Positions 7,009-16,636 of a stretch of 64,000 nt of DNA are shown piece after piece; the stretch's first letter is position 1, and every line of letters starts with the position of its first letter. The notes under the pieces were generated by a model. That model made no database searches and had not been told where the DNA came from. It saw only the letters and a program-made list of their open reading frames with translations. Location: NCBI RefSeq assembly GCF_014229245.1, contig NZ_JAARZJ010000001.1, forward strand, positions 1 through 64,000. Reading direction: 5' to 3'. Source of the DNA: Listeria farberi (GTDB lineage Bacteria > Bacillota > Bacilli > Lactobacillales > Listeriaceae). The translations under genes and the position numbers were made by a program.

Positions 7009-8784
7009 ATGGAAAAAGCAGGGATTTATCATCAACCGGCGAGTAGCTATGCTTATAGTTATGACGCTAAAACATTACATATTCGGATTAGAACGAAACG
7101 TTTGGATATTAGCAAGGTTACTTTAATTGCTGCGGACCCTTACTTATGGAAAGATGGAAAATGGCAAAGTGAATCTTATACGATGCGCAAAATCGCAGAA
7201 ACAGAAGAGCATGATTATTGGTTTTTTGCAATCACACCAGAACATAGACGTCTTCAATATGGGTTTTTATTAACTGATACAGAAGGAGAAACAGTCTTTT
7301 ACGGTGGACGAGGTTTTTTTGAGCCGACAGAAGCGAACTTAGAAACGATGGATTATTATTTTAAATTTCCATTTATACATGCTGTTGACACGTTTGAAGC
7401 GCCTGAATGGGTAGGTAAAACTATTTGGTATCAAATTTTCCCAGAACGTTTTGCAAATGGAAACCCGGCAATTTCTCCTGAAAATGCCTTGCCGTGGGGA
7501 AGTAAAGACCCGAATACAACAGACTTTTTCGGTGGAGATATCGAAGGGATAATCGAACACTTAGATTATTTAGTAGAGCTTGGTATTAATGGGGTTTATT
7601 TGACGCCTGTTTTTGAAGCACCAACCAACCATAAATACGATACAGTTGATTACAAAAAAATTGATCCGCATTTCGGAGACAAAGAAACTTTTAGAAAGTT
7701 AGTTCAAGAAGCGCATAAACGTGGTATTCGCATAATGTTAGATGCGGTGTTCAATCACATCGGAGACACTTCCGCACAGTGGCAAGATGTTGTTTTAAAC
7801 GAAGAAAAATCAGCATATCACGATTGGTTCCACATTCACAGTTTCCCAGTTCGTCAAAATGAAAATGGCAATATCGAAGGAGAAGCAACACTTTCTTATG
7901 ATACATTTGCTTTCACAACGCACATGCCAAAATTAAATACAGCTAACCCGGAAGTTCAAAAGTATCTACTAGACATTGCCACTTACTGGATTCGCGAATT
8001 TGATATTGATGGTTGGCGCTTAGACGTTGCTAATGAAGTCGATCATGCTTTTTGGAAGGAATTCAAAAAAGCAGTCCAAGCGGAAAAAGAAGATATTTAT
8101 ATCCTTGGGGAAATTTGGCATGACTCTTGGATTTGGTTACTTGGAGATGAATTCCATGCAGTAATGAACTATCCGTTTACTCAAACGATTATCGAAAACT
8201 TTATTGAAGAAAAAATTACTCCTGAACAAATGGTTTCAGGTATTAATGAACAATATATGCGCTATCCAAATCAAGTGAATGAAGTGATGTTTAACATGCT
8301 TGATAGCCATGATACAGCGCGTATTTTAACCCGTGCTAATAATGATGAGGACAAAGTAAAACAAGCGCTTGCCTTCATGTTCGCACACACTGGTTCGCCG
8401 TGTATTTATTACGGAACAGAAATCGGTATGGACGGTGGAAATGACCCAGGTTGCCGTAAGTGTATGGAATGGAATGAAGCAAAACAAAATCAATATATGC
8501 TAGCATTTACGAAAAAATTAATCGCGCTAAGAAAAGATAACCAAGCAATTATCACATCCGGCGAATTAACTTGGCTAGGTGCAAGTAGCGAAACAGGCAT
8601 TACAGCATTTTCTAAAGAATTAAATGGTGAAAAACTGTATTTCCTTTTCAATCAAGCAAAAGAAGATAAAGATTTCACAATTTCATTTGAAAATACAGCG
8701 ACTGATATTTGGAACAACCGAGCTGTAACAGAAAATCTTGTCATCCCAGCAAAAGGATTTCTTGTTATTAAAGAAAACAGCTAA
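7009..8784 (+). CDS. GH13 neopullulanase / maltogenic amylase (cyclomaltodextrinase type)
   Basis: A 591-residue cytoplasmic glycoside hydrolase. Residues 1-125 form the N-terminal starch-binding-like domain (CBM34) typical of this subfamily, then a GH13 barrel. Conserved regions are visible: DAVFNH (about 245-250), GWRLDVAN with the catalytic Asp (about 336-343), GEIWHD with the acid/base Glu (about 367-372) and LDSHDT (about 432-437). A small C-terminal beta domain follows residue 510. No signal peptide, so it acts on dextrins already imported, cutting them to maltose, glucose or panose. Start ATG 7009 with GGAGGAG upstream. First gene of the maltodextrin cluster. Main products of the enzyme cannot be told from sequence. 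Confidence 0.9.
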   Translation: MEKAGIYHQPASSYAYSYDAKTLHIRIRTKRLDISKVTLIAADPYLWKDGKWQSESYTMRKIAETEEHDYWFFAITPEHRRLQYGFLLTDTEGETVFYGGRGFFEPTEANLETMDYYFKFPFIHAVDTFEAPEWVGKTIWYQIFPERFANGNPAISPENALPWGSKDPNTTDFFGGDIEGIIEHLDYLVELGINGVYLTPVFEAPTNHKYDTVDYKKIDPHFGDKETFRKLVQEAHKRGIRIMLDAVFNHIGDTSAQWQDVVLNEEKSAYHDWFHIHSFPVRQNENGNIEGEATLSYDTFAFTTHMPKLNTANPEVQKYLLDIATYWIREFDIDGWRLDVANEVDHAFWKEFKKAVQAEKEDIYILGEIWHDSWIWLLGDEFHAVMNYPFTQTIIENFIEEKITPEQMVSGINEQYMRYPNQVNEVMFNMLDSHDTARILTRANNDEDKVKQALAFMFAHTGSPCIYYGTEIGMDGGNDPGCRKCMEWNEAKQNQYMLAFTKKLIALRKDNQAIITSGELTWLGASSETGITAFSKELNGEKLYFLFNQAKEDKDFTISFENTATDIWNNRAVTENLVIPAKGFLVIKENS

Positions 8785-8804
8785 ATCAATGGCGTAAAGG
8801 AATT

Positions 8805-8850
8805 TTTCACATGTTTACCGAAAAAATGTTGTTATCGGTAACATGTGAAA
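8805..8850 (+). promoter_or_regulatory. Long inverted repeat upstream of malE, containing an operator candidate
   Basis: TTTCACATGTTTACCGA (8805-8821) pairs with TCGGTAACATGTGAAA (8835-8850) with one unpaired base, giving a 16-bp stem. The right arm overlaps GTTATCGGTAAC (8831-8842), which matches the amylase operator pattern GTTAnCGnTAAC. There is no T-run after it, so it is not an ordinary terminator. A regulator binding site is the simplest reading, with weak termination after the amylase as an alternative. Confidence 0.5.
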
Positions 8851-8855
8851 TCTCC

Positions 8856-8885
8856 TTGTAAACGCTTTCGGAATCAGCATATAAT
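8856..8885 (+). promoter_or_regulatory. malE promoter with a strong cre site
   Basis: TTGTAA (8856-8861), 18 bases, TATAAT (8880-8885). Bases 8857-8870 (TGTAAACGCTTTCG) match the cre consensus at every fixed position but the last. The site covers the -35, so CcpA should block polymerase. Confidence 0.7.
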
Positions 8886-8996
8886 AAATGCATAGGTTAA
8901 CCTAATTCACAAACTTAAAAAAGAATTGAAAAAAGATGGGGACTTTGAAATCAGACATTATAGAGCGGCTTTTTTCATAAAGAGGAGGAAAAGTAA

Positions 8997-10256
8997 ATGA
9001 AGCGTTTCAAAAAAGTGGGAATAGTTTCGGCGGTTTTAGTAATGGCTTTAAGCTTAGCAGCATGTGGTGGCGGCAAAGACACGAGTAAATCTGGCTCATC
9101 TGATGAAAAAACATTAACCGTTTCCGTTGATGCAGGCTACAAAGACTACGTGAACAAAATAAAAGGTGATTTTGAAAAAGACAATGACGTGAAAGTAAAA
9201 GTAGTCGAAAAAGACATGTTCGAAACATTAGAAGCTCTTCCACTTGACGGTCCTGCTGGAACTGCTCCAGACGTAATGATGTCCGCATTTGATAGAATTG
9301 GAAGTTTAGGTCAACAAGGACATTTAGCTGAAGTAAAACTTGGTAATAAAGACGATTACGATGAAAAAGACCAAAAACAAGTAACCATTGACGATAAAAT
9401 TTATGGTGCTCCAGCAATTATTGAAACTCTAGTACTTTACTATAATAAAGATTTACTCGACAAAGCTCCAGCAACATTTAAAGATTTAGAAACACTTTCA
9501 ACAGATTCTCGTTTTGCCTTCACTTCTGAAAAAGGAAAAAATACTGGTTTCTTAGCAAAATGGACTGATTTCTACTTCTCATATGGACTACTTGCAGGGT
9601 ATGGCGGTTATGTATTCGGCGATGAAGGTACAAATCCAAAAGACATCGGTTTAAACAATAAAGGTTCGGTTGAAGGAATTACTTACGCAACAAAATGGTT
9701 CCAAGATGTATGGCCAAAAGGTATGCAAGACAATAAGAGTGCAGATGACTTTATCCAAGATCAATTTGTTAAAGGTAAAGCAGCAGCAATTCTAGGTGGC
9801 CCATGGTCAGCAGCAAACTATAAAGAAGCAAAAATTAATTACGGCGTAGCAAAAATCCCAACGCTTAATAATGGTAAAGAATACTCTCCATTTGCAGGCG
9901 GTAAAGGTTGGGTTGTAAGTAACTATTCTAAAAACAAAGATGTAGCTCAAAAATGGTTGGATTATGTTACTAACCAAAAAAATCAAGAAACTTTATATGA
10001 TATGACAAATGAAGTACCAGCTAACTTAAAAGCACGTGATACAGCGAAATCGAAAAATGACGAATTAACAAATGCTGTTATCGAACAATACAAAAATGCA
10101 CAGCCAATGCCAAATATTCCTGAAATGTCAGAAGTTTGGACAGGCGCTGAAAACTTAATGTTTGACGCAGCTTCTGGTTCGAAAACACCGCAACAATCAG
10201 CTGACGATGCAGTAAAAGTAATTGAAGATAACGTAACACAAAAATATACTAAATAA
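8997..10256 (+). CDS. malE: Maltose/maltodextrin-binding lipoprotein
   Basis: A 419-residue extracellular solute-binding protein of ABC importers (SBP family 1, MalE/MdxE-like). The lipoprotein signal peptide is clear: basic start, hydrophobic core and lipobox LAAC with the modified Cys at residue 23, then a Gly/Ser/Lys linker. The mature protein has the MalE-type two-lobe layout, with Trp- and Tyr-rich segments near the sugar cleft (AAILGGPWSAANYK, SPFAGGKGWVVS). It captures malto-oligosaccharides outside the membrane and hands them to MalF-MalG. ATG 8997 with AGAGGAGGA upstream. The energising ATPase (MsmX/MalK type) is not in this cluster and is presumably encoded elsewhere, as is usual in Firmicutes. 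Confidence 0.9.
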   Translation: MKRFKKVGIVSAVLVMALSLAACGGGKDTSKSGSSDEKTLTVSVDAGYKDYVNKIKGDFEKDNDVKVKVVEKDMFETLEALPLDGPAGTAPDVMMSAFDRIGSLGQQGHLAEVKLGNKDDYDEKDQKQVTIDDKIYGAPAIIETLVLYYNKDLLDKAPATFKDLETLSTDSRFAFTSEKGKNTGFLAKWTDFYFSYGLLAGYGGYVFGDEGTNPKDIGLNNKGSVEGITYATKWFQDVWPKGMQDNKSADDFIQDQFVKGKAAAILGGPWSAANYKEAKINYGVAKIPTLNNGKEYSPFAGGKGWVVSNYSKNKDVAQKWLDYVTNQKNQETLYDMTNEVPANLKARDTAKSKNDELTNAVIEQYKNAQPMPNIPEMSEVWTGAENLMFDAASGSKTPQQSADDAVKVIEDNVTQKYTK

Positions 10257-10263
10257 TTAGGAG

Positions 10264-10299
10264 TTGGCGGGGCAAAGGTAGCGCGCCCCGCCAATTTTT
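10264..10299 (+). terminator. GC-rich stem-loop between malE and malF (attenuator or stabiliser)
   Basis: TTGGCGGGGC (10264-10273) pairs perfectly with GCCCCGCCAA (10285-10294), followed by five T. It is the most GC-rich hairpin in the region. Inside an operon it probably gives partial termination, or protects the malE message, so binding protein outnumbers permease. Confidence 0.75.
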
Positions 10300-10342
10300 C
10301 AACTTAGCTAGTGAATCTATATCTAGAATTGAGGGTAACAAA

Positions 10343-11650
10343 ATGAAACTAGAACAGAAACAAATTAAAAATGTTCGTCAAGCGACTTTGTTATCAATCA
10401 TTCCGGGACTTGGTCAATTTTATAATAAGCAAAATTTTAAAGGGATTGTCTTTTTCGCACTATTTGCTTTGTTTATCATAGAATTTTTTGCAGTTGGGCT
10501 GAATGCACTGATTGGCCTTGTAACACTTGGATCTGTACCAGGTGTAGATCATTCCTTATTTTTAATGATTGAAGGTACTTTACAATTAATTGTGACATTA
10601 CTATTTATAGGCTTTTGGTTTATAAATATTTTCGATGCAAGACGCGTGGCTATGCAGTGGAACCTTGGTGAAACTGTTAACCGTTCCGCAATTGCTATTA
10701 TAAAAAATATGCTCGACAAAGGTTTCCCGTATTTACTTACACTACCCGCTTACCTAGTGATGACTTTTGTTATTATTTTCCCAGTTCTTGTAACGCTTTT
10801 CATGGCATTTACCAACTACGATTTTTACCATATTCCGCCAGCGAACTTAATTGACTGGGTTGGATTTAAGAACTTCTTTAATATTTTCTTCCTAAGTTCG
10901 TACCGTGACACCTTCCTAAGTGTATTCTCGTGGACACTCATTTGGACGATCTGTGCGACTTCTTTACAAATTGTCGTTGGCGTATTCACAGCGATTGTTG
11001 CAAATCAAAACTTTATTAAAGGGAAACGTCTTTTTGGGGTAGTTTTCTTACTTCCGTGGGCGGTTCCAGCTTTTATTACAATCATGAGTTTTTCAAATAT
11101 GTTTAATGATAGTATTGGGGCAATCAACTCGCAAGTCATCCCGCTCCTAAACCATTTGCCATTTGTTGATATCAATGCGATTGCTTGGAAAACAGATCCT
11201 TTCTGGACAAAAGTAGCACTGATTAGTATTCAAGGTTGGCTTGGTTTTCCATATATTTACGTTATGGTTACTGGGGTGCTTCAAGCAATCCCTGGTGAAC
11301 TATACGAAGCGGCTAGAATTGATGGGGCAAGTGCAATTCAACGTTTCCGTAAAATTACGTTACCGATGATTTTATTTGTAACAGCACCTGTATTTATTAC
11401 GCAATATACATTTAACTTCAATAACTTTTCGATAATCTACTTATTCAATGAAGGTGGTCCCGGAAGTGTCGGAGCAGGCGCAGGATCAACCGATATCTTA
11501 ATTTCATGGATTTATAAACTAACAACTGGTACTTCGCCGCAATATGCTGTAGCCGCTGCTGTGACACTTCTTATCTCTATTATCGTAATTACAGTTTCGA
11601 TGATTGCCTTTAAGAAAACGAATGCCTTTGGGAACGAGGAGATGATGTAA
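10343..11650 (+). CDS. malF: Maltodextrin ABC transporter permease MalF
   Basis: A 435-residue inner-membrane permease with about eight hydrophobic segments. The binding-protein-dependent transport domain covers about residues 185-430, with the EAA loop at ELYEAARIDGASAIQRF (about 326-342) that contacts the ATPase. The N-terminal 100 residues are an extra segment with two or three helices (IPGLGQFYNKQNFKG), common in Firmicute MalF/MdxF proteins. Start ATG 10343. malG follows with no gap (stop at 11650, next ATG at 11651), indicating translational coupling. Confidence 0.9.
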   Translation: MKLEQKQIKNVRQATLLSIIPGLGQFYNKQNFKGIVFFALFALFIIEFFAVGLNALIGLVTLGSVPGVDHSLFLMIEGTLQLIVTLLFIGFWFINIFDARRVAMQWNLGETVNRSAIAIIKNMLDKGFPYLLTLPAYLVMTFVIIFPVLVTLFMAFTNYDFYHIPPANLIDWVGFKNFFNIFFLSSYRDTFLSVFSWTLIWTICATSLQIVVGVFTAIVANQNFIKGKRLFGVVFLLPWAVPAFITIMSFSNMFNDSIGAINSQVIPLLNHLPFVDINAIAWKTDPFWTKVALISIQGWLGFPYIYVMVTGVLQAIPGELYEAARIDGASAIQRFRKITLPMILFVTAPVFITQYTFNFNNFSIIYLFNEGGPGSVGAGAGSTDILISWIYKLTTGTSPQYAVAAAVTLLISIIVITVSMIAFKKTNAFGNEEMM

Positions 11651-12502
11651 ATGAGAGACTTTATGAAAGATCAGCGGACAACAAAGTTCTTAACACAGTT
11701 TTTCACGTATTTATTTTTAACCGTGCTAACGATTATTATTTTGTATCCAATTCTAATAACAGCATCTTCTGCCTTCAAACCAGGGAATATCGCAGCATTT
11801 ACGCTTGAGTGGTCGGATAGTTGGACACTTAATAACTTCACGAGATTGTTTAATGAAACATTGTATCTTGATTGGTACAAAAACACACTGATTATCGCGG
11901 TTGTAACGATGATTATGCAAGTAACAATTGTGACGCTTGCAGGTTATACATATAGCCGTTACCGTTTTAAAGGACGTAAAAATAGCTTGATTTTCTTCCT
12001 TATTATTCAAATGGTGCCAACAATGGCGGCCCTAACAGCTTTCTACGTGTTAGCAATGTTACTAGGCGCACTTGATCAATATTGGTTCTTGACATTGATT
12101 TATATTGGCGGCGGGATTCCAATGAACACTTGGCTAATGAAAGGATACTTTGATACCGTGCCGCGTGATTTAGATGAATCGGCCAAACTTGATGGGGCAG
12201 GACATTTCCGGATTTTTGCCCAAATCATTTTGCCACTTGTAAGACCAATGATTGCCGTTCAAGCTCTATGGGCATTTATGGGACCATTTGGAGATTTCTT
12301 ACTTGCTAAATTCTTACTAAGAACTCCAGAAAACTTGACGATTGCGGTAGGACTTCAAACGTTCATTGCCAACCCACAACAACAAAAAGTAGCTTTATTT
12401 GCAGCAGGAGCAATCTTAGCCGCGCTACCAATTTGTTTACTGTTCTTCTTCTTACAAAAGAATTTTGTTTCTGGCTTAACTGCTGGTGGAACAAAAGGAT
12501 AA
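11651..12502 (+). CDS. malG: Maltodextrin ABC transporter permease MalG
   Basis: A 283-residue permease with six predicted helices. The EAA loop is at [17 protein letters not shown] (about 173-189), followed by the usual LPLVRP. It pairs with MalF to form the channel. The start ATG at 11651 directly abuts malF, and GAGGAGATGATG in the end of malF serves as ribosome binding site. The C-terminus ([12 protein letters not shown]) is typical for MalG/MdxG of Firmicutes. Confidence 0.9.
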   Translation: MRDFMKDQRTTKFLTQFFTYLFLTVLTIIILYPILITASSAFKPGNIAAFTLEWSDSWTLNNFTRLFNETLYLDWYKNTLIIAVVTMIMQVTIVTLAGYTYSRYRFKGRKNSLIFFLIIQMVPTMAALTAFYVLAMLLGALDQYWFLTLIYIGGGIPMNTWLMKGYFDTVPRDLDESAKLDGAGHFRIFAQIILPLVRPMIAVQALWAFMGPFGDFLLAKFLLRTPENLTIAVGLQTFIANPQQQKVALFAAGAILAALPICLLFFFLQKNFVSGLTAGGTKG

Positions 12503-12529
12503 TTGATTTTTAAAAAGGCTGTGATACCA

Positions 12530-13363
12530 ATGAAAAAAGTTCCGTTTATCATTCAATATGTAAAAAGTACGCTTGGACCAACGGCAATTTTCGAAGGTCG
12601 GAAAATACTGAAATTCTGGCAAATGGTCATCGTATTTATTTTCTTAAATGCGCTACTGTTGCTTCCTGTTTCCGCGCACTTTGCCAATCAGTCGAGTTTT
12701 GATTTACTAAGTTTAATGCCAAAAATGGCGACGCTTGGCACGGATCAATTGGCGACAGAAATTAGTGGACTGACGCTCGAAAACGGAGAATTAACTGATA
12801 AAAATGCGCATATCGTCGAAAAATCGGCTAATGGCGTGGCTGGTGTAAATTTAACGAAGGCAGAACTCTCCGGAGCTAAAAACATCATTAACTTCAAAGA
12901 CCAAGAAATGACGCTTACAGATGCAAGTGGTTATACATTTGAAGTGAGCTATCCAAAAGATGCCACATTAAGTGAAATCACTTCTGGTGAATCGCTAGTA
13001 GATTGGGTTTCTGCGCAGTGGTATTTAGAAAATCAAGCCTTTGTTTTCTTATCGATGGTGCTGATGATTGGCTCAATTATTTTTGTTAGTTCACTTATGT
13101 TAACAACATTTACCTCACTTTTCATTTGGATGACAAAACGGAGCAGTTTTTCAAGCATTGCATCTTTTAAAGAATCAGTAAATTTAACGCTAAATGCACT
13201 GGGAATTCCGGTGATTGCGGCTTGTATTATCGGTTTTATTTACTTCGATATTACGATTATTATGGCTGTTCAGTCACTTGGAATGGTGTTGATGATAGCA
13301 TGGACATTTTTAAAAACAAGATTTTATAAGACTAGTGAAAAAAGCATGGCTGCTAGTCGCTAA
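12530..13363 (+). CDS. MalA-like maltodextrin utilisation membrane protein (DUF1189)
   Basis: A 277-residue membrane protein from ATG 12530. A TTG start at 12503 would add nine residues and has an AAAGGA just before it, so the true start is uncertain. Layout: one N-terminal helix (about residues 32-52), an outside domain (about 60-165), then three or four helices (about 170-260). It matches the DUF1189 family, annotated in Listeria and Bacillus as maltodextrin utilisation protein (YvdJ/MalA). The biochemical role is unknown. It sits between malG and maltose phosphorylase in the same transcript. Confidence 0.75.
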   Translation: MKKVPFIIQYVKSTLGPTAIFEGRKILKFWQMVIVFIFLNALLLLPVSAHFANQSSFDLLSLMPKMATLGTDQLATEISGLTLENGELTDKNAHIVEKSANGVAGVNLTKAELSGAKNIINFKDQEMTLTDASGYTFEVSYPKDATLSEITSGESLVDWVSAQWYLENQAFVFLSMVLMIGSIIFVSSLMLTTFTSLFIWMTKRSSFSSIASFKESVNLTLNALGIPVIAACIIGFIYFDITIIMAVQSLGMVLMIAWTFLKTRFYKTSEKSMAASR

Positions 13364-13378
13364 TTAGGAGGTTTTAGT

Positions 13379-15640
13379 ATGGCACAGAAGCAATTATTTG
13401 AAATCGAACCATGGACATTACGGACAACCAAACTAGATAAAGAAAATAAACGTTTGCAAGAAAGCCTAACTTCACTCGGTAATGGATACATGGGGATGCG
13501 CGGGAATTTTGAAGAAGGATACTCCGGCGACGGCCATATTGGAACTTATTATGCAGGCGTGTGGTTTCCAGATAAAACAAGAGTTGGTTGGTGGAAAAAT
13601 GGCTACCCAGATTATTTCGGTAAAGTCATTAACGGCCTTAATTTTATCGGGATTGAAGTACATCTTGACGGTGAAAAACTCGATTTATTTGTAGATGAGG
13701 TAAGCGATTTTGAACTTGAATTAGATATGGAAAAAGGTGTTTTGAGACGACAATTCACGGTAGTTAAAAATAACAAAAACTTTCAGATTACAGCAGAACG
13801 ATTCTTAAGTGTTGCGACAAAAGAACTTGCGGTTATTCGCTATCAAGTGGAAGCGTCAAGTCCTGCAAAAGTGGAATTAACGTCCTTTTTAGATGGCAAT
13901 GTGCAAAATGAAGATGCTAACTATGAAGAAATGTTCTGGCAAGAAGTTAAAAAAACTTCATCGGCAAGTCGCGGTTCGCTTGTCACAAAAACCATTCCAA
14001 ACAACTTTGGAACTCCACGATTTACTGTTTCTGCAGTGATGGAAAATAAGACCAATGCGGCAAACGAAACGAATCAAACAAAAGCTCTTTATACCGAAAA
14101 TTATTTTCAATTTGACCTACAAGAAGATGAAGTGGCTCAAATAGAAAAACGGGTTGTCATTACAACATCTCGCGATTATGAGGAAGCGGAAATTCTTCCA
14201 GCAGGAGAAGAAATCTTACAAAGTTTAGAAGCAAAAACTTATGAAGAACTATTAGCTGAGCATGTTTCAGGTTGGCGTGAACGATGGGATAAAGCGGATG
14301 TTGAAATTTCTGGAGATAATTCCGCGCAACAAGGGATTCGCTTTAACATATTCCAATTGTTTGCGACTTATTACGGGGAGGACGCAAGACTAAACATTGG
14401 TCCTAAAGGATTTACTGGTGAAAAATATGGCGGCGCAACATACTGGGATACCGAAGCATTCGCCTTACCGATGTATTTATCGCTGACTGACAAATCTGTG
14501 AGCCATAACTTGCTTAAATACCGCCACAATCAATTAGATGGTGCTAAAATCAATGCAAAGAAAATTGGCTTAGGTGGAGCCCTCTATCCGATGGTAACTT
14601 TTACCGGAGTCGAGTGCCATAATGAATGGGAAATCACGTTTGAAGAAATTCATCGCAATGGCGCGATTGCTTATGCGATTTATAACTACACAAACTACAC
14701 TGGTGATGATTCATATTTAAAAACAGATGGAATCGAAGTATTAACCGAAATCACTCGTTTCTGGGCTGATCGCGTGCATTTATCTGACCGTTTAGATAAA
14801 TACATGATTCACGGTGTAACAGGACCAAACGAATATGATAATAACGTTAGCAATAACTGGTATACTAACTATATCGCTGCTTGGACGATTCGTTATACGT
14901 TAGAGAACTTAGATTCAGAAGCGAAAAAACGTTTAGGTGTCACCGAGTACGAAATAGCAAAATGGGAAGACATTGAGCATCGTATGTATTATCCTTTTGA
15001 TGAAAAATGGCAGATTTTTGTGCAACATGATACCTTTTTAGATAAAGAATTGCGTTCCACTGACACATTAAAACCAGAAGATATGCCGATTAACCAAAAT
15101 TGGTCATGGGATAAAATTTTACGTTCTTGCTTCATTAAACAAGCCGATGTACTTCAAGGTTTATATTTATTCTATGATGACTTTGATTTTGATACGAAAC
15201 AACGCAACTTCGAATTCTATGAGCCACTAACGGTACATGAATCTAGTTTATCGCCAGCTGTGCATGCGGTGTTAGCGGCAGAGCTCGGTAAATATGATAA
15301 AGCAGTAGAACTATACAAACGTACAGCAAGACTAGATCTTGATAACATTAATAATGATACAGAAGACGGACTGCACATTACTTCAATGGCAGGAAGTTGG
15401 TTATCAATCGTACAAGGCTTTGCAGGCATGCGAGTAACATCTGGTCAGTTAAGTTTTGCTCCATTCGTGCCAAATGGCTGGAAAAATTACCGTTTCAAAA
15501 TTAATTTCCGTGATCGTTTGTTGGAAGTAAAAGTAGAAGTTGGACAAGTAACTATAAAATTATGCCACGGAGAAGCTATTAATTTAGAAATGTATAAGAA
15601 AAATTATTTGCTAGAAACAGCGGTAACAGTAGAAATATAA
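13379..15640 (+). CDS. Maltose phosphorylase (GH65)
   Basis: A 753-residue cytoplasmic enzyme with the GH65 layout: N-terminal beta-sandwich (about 1-270), linker, (alpha/alpha)6 barrel (about 320-680) and a small C-terminal beta domain. The catalytic acid is Glu485 in [17 protein letters not shown], matching Glu487 of Lactobacillus brevis maltose phosphorylase. It converts maltose and phosphate into beta-glucose 1-phosphate and glucose, saving ATP. The beta-phosphoglucomutase needed for the next step is not in this window. ATG 13379 with TTAGGAGG upstream. It ends the operon. Kojibiose or trehalose phosphorylase are family alternatives, but the mal context supports maltose. Confidence 0.9.
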   Translation: MAQKQLFEIEPWTLRTTKLDKENKRLQESLTSLGNGYMGMRGNFEEGYSGDGHIGTYYAGVWFPDKTRVGWWKNGYPDYFGKVINGLNFIGIEVHLDGEKLDLFVDEVSDFELELDMEKGVLRRQFTVVKNNKNFQITAERFLSVATKELAVIRYQVEASSPAKVELTSFLDGNVQNEDANYEEMFWQEVKKTSSASRGSLVTKTIPNNFGTPRFTVSAVMENKTNAANETNQTKALYTENYFQFDLQEDEVAQIEKRVVITTSRDYEEAEILPAGEEILQSLEAKTYEELLAEHVSGWRERWDKADVEISGDNSAQQGIRFNIFQLFATYYGEDARLNIGPKGFTGEKYGGATYWDTEAFALPMYLSLTDKSVSHNLLKYRHNQLDGAKINAKKIGLGGALYPMVTFTGVECHNEWEITFEEIHRNGAIAYAIYNYTNYTGDDSYLKTDGIEVLTEITRFWADRVHLSDRLDKYMIHGVTGPNEYDNNVSNNWYTNYIAAWTIRYTLENLDSEAKKRLGVTEYEIAKWEDIEHRMYYPFDEKWQIFVQHDTFLDKELRSTDTLKPEDMPINQNWSWDKILRSCFIKQADVLQGLYLFYDDFDFDTKQRNFEFYEPLTVHESSLSPAVHAVLAAELGKYDKAVELYKRTARLDLDNINNDTEDGLHITSMAGSWLSIVQGFAGMRVTSGQLSFAPFVPNGWKNYRFKINFRDRLLEVKVEVGQVTIKLCHGEAINLEMYKKNYLLETAVTVEI

Positions 15641-15649
15641 GAGTAGTAG

Positions 15650-15692
15650 AACTTGCTAGAAACGATAAGATTCGTTTTTGGCAAGTTTTTTC
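15650..15692 (+). terminator. Terminator of the maltose operon
   Basis: Two-part stem AACTTGC..AAACG / CGTTT..GCAAGTT followed by TTTTTC, ten bases after the stop codon. Confidence 0.85.
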
Positions 15693-15747
15693 TTTAACAA
15701 ATCTTTCCGATTTTTGGCGGGACGATTGCTTTTTCCGCCTGCACTCT

Positions 15748-15758
15748 TATGCTATAAT
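15748..15758 (+). promoter_or_regulatory. Extended -10 promoter of cdaA
   Basis: TGCTATAAT: a perfect -10 (15753-15758) with the upstream TGn element and no convincing -35 at 17 bases. About 55 bases before the cdaA start. Confidence 0.6.
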
Positions 15759-15814
15759 AAAGAAAGTGAACCATGTGATCATAAATGGTTTTCAAGAGGC
15801 ACGGAGGTGAAGTG

Positions 15815-16636
15815 ATGGATTTTTCCAATATGTCGATATTGCATTATCTAGCAAATATTGTAGATATTCTTGTCGTATGGTTTGTAATTTATAAAGTGAT
15901 CATGTTAATCCGAGGTACGAAAGCAGTACAATTATTAAAAGGTATTTTTATTATCATTGCAGTTAAACTATTAAGCGGATTTTTTGGTCTCCAAACAGTA
16001 GAATGGATTACGGATCAGATGCTTACTTGGGGATTTCTTGCAATTATAATTATCTTCCAACCGGAATTGCGCCGTGCTTTAGAGACACTTGGTCGAGGCA
16101 ATATTTTTACGCGATACGGTTCTAGAATCGAGCGAGAGCAACACCATTTGATTGAATCAATTGAAAAATCCACTCAATATATGGCGAAACGTCGTATTGG
16201 TGCGCTAATTTCAGTAGCACGAGATACTGGGATGGATGATTATATTGAAACAGGAATTCCACTTAATGCAAAAATTTCTTCTCAATTATTAATTAATATT
16301 TTTATTCCAAACACACCACTTCATGATGGTGCAGTTATTATCAAAGGAAACGAAATTGCATCAGCAGCAAGTTACTTGCCACTTTCAGATAGCCCGTTCC
16401 TATCCAAAGAACTTGGAACGCGTCACCGGGCTGCACTTGGAATTAGTGAAGTGACAGATAGTATTACGATTGTAGTTTCTGAAGAGACAGGCGGAATTTC
16501 CCTAACTAAAGGTGGAGAACTTTTCCGTGATGTGTCAGAAGAAGAGTTACATAAAATTCTTCTTAAAGAACTAGTCACAGTAACTGCAAAGAAACCTTCT
16601 ATCTTTTCTAAATGGAAAGGAGGCAAAAGCGAATGA
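15815..16636 (+). CDS. cdaA: Membrane-bound diadenylate cyclase CdaA (DacA)
   Basis: A 273-residue enzyme that joins two ATP into cyclic di-AMP. Three N-terminal membrane helices (about 10-30, 35-55, 60-85) precede the cytoplasmic DAC domain. The signature residues are intact: DGA starting at Asp171 and RHR starting at Arg203. c-di-AMP controls potassium uptake, osmolyte transport and wall homeostasis in Listeria, and the gene is essential on rich medium there. I chose ATG 15815 (GGAGGTGA just upstream), not the longer frame from 15785. Its stop overlaps the start of cdaR by four bases. In other Firmicutes cdaA, cdaR and glmM form one conserved operon and their products interact. Confidence 0.95.
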   Translation: MDFSNMSILHYLANIVDILVVWFVIYKVIMLIRGTKAVQLLKGIFIIIAVKLLSGFFGLQTVEWITDQMLTWGFLAIIIIFQPELRRALETLGRGNIFTRYGSRIEREQHHLIESIEKSTQYMAKRRIGALISVARDTGMDDYIETGIPLNAKISSQLLINIFIPNTPLHDGAVIIKGNEIASAASYLPLSDSPFLSKELGTRHRAALGISEVTDSITIVVSEETGGISLTKGGELFRDVSEEELHKILLKELVTVTAKKPSIFSKWKGGKSE

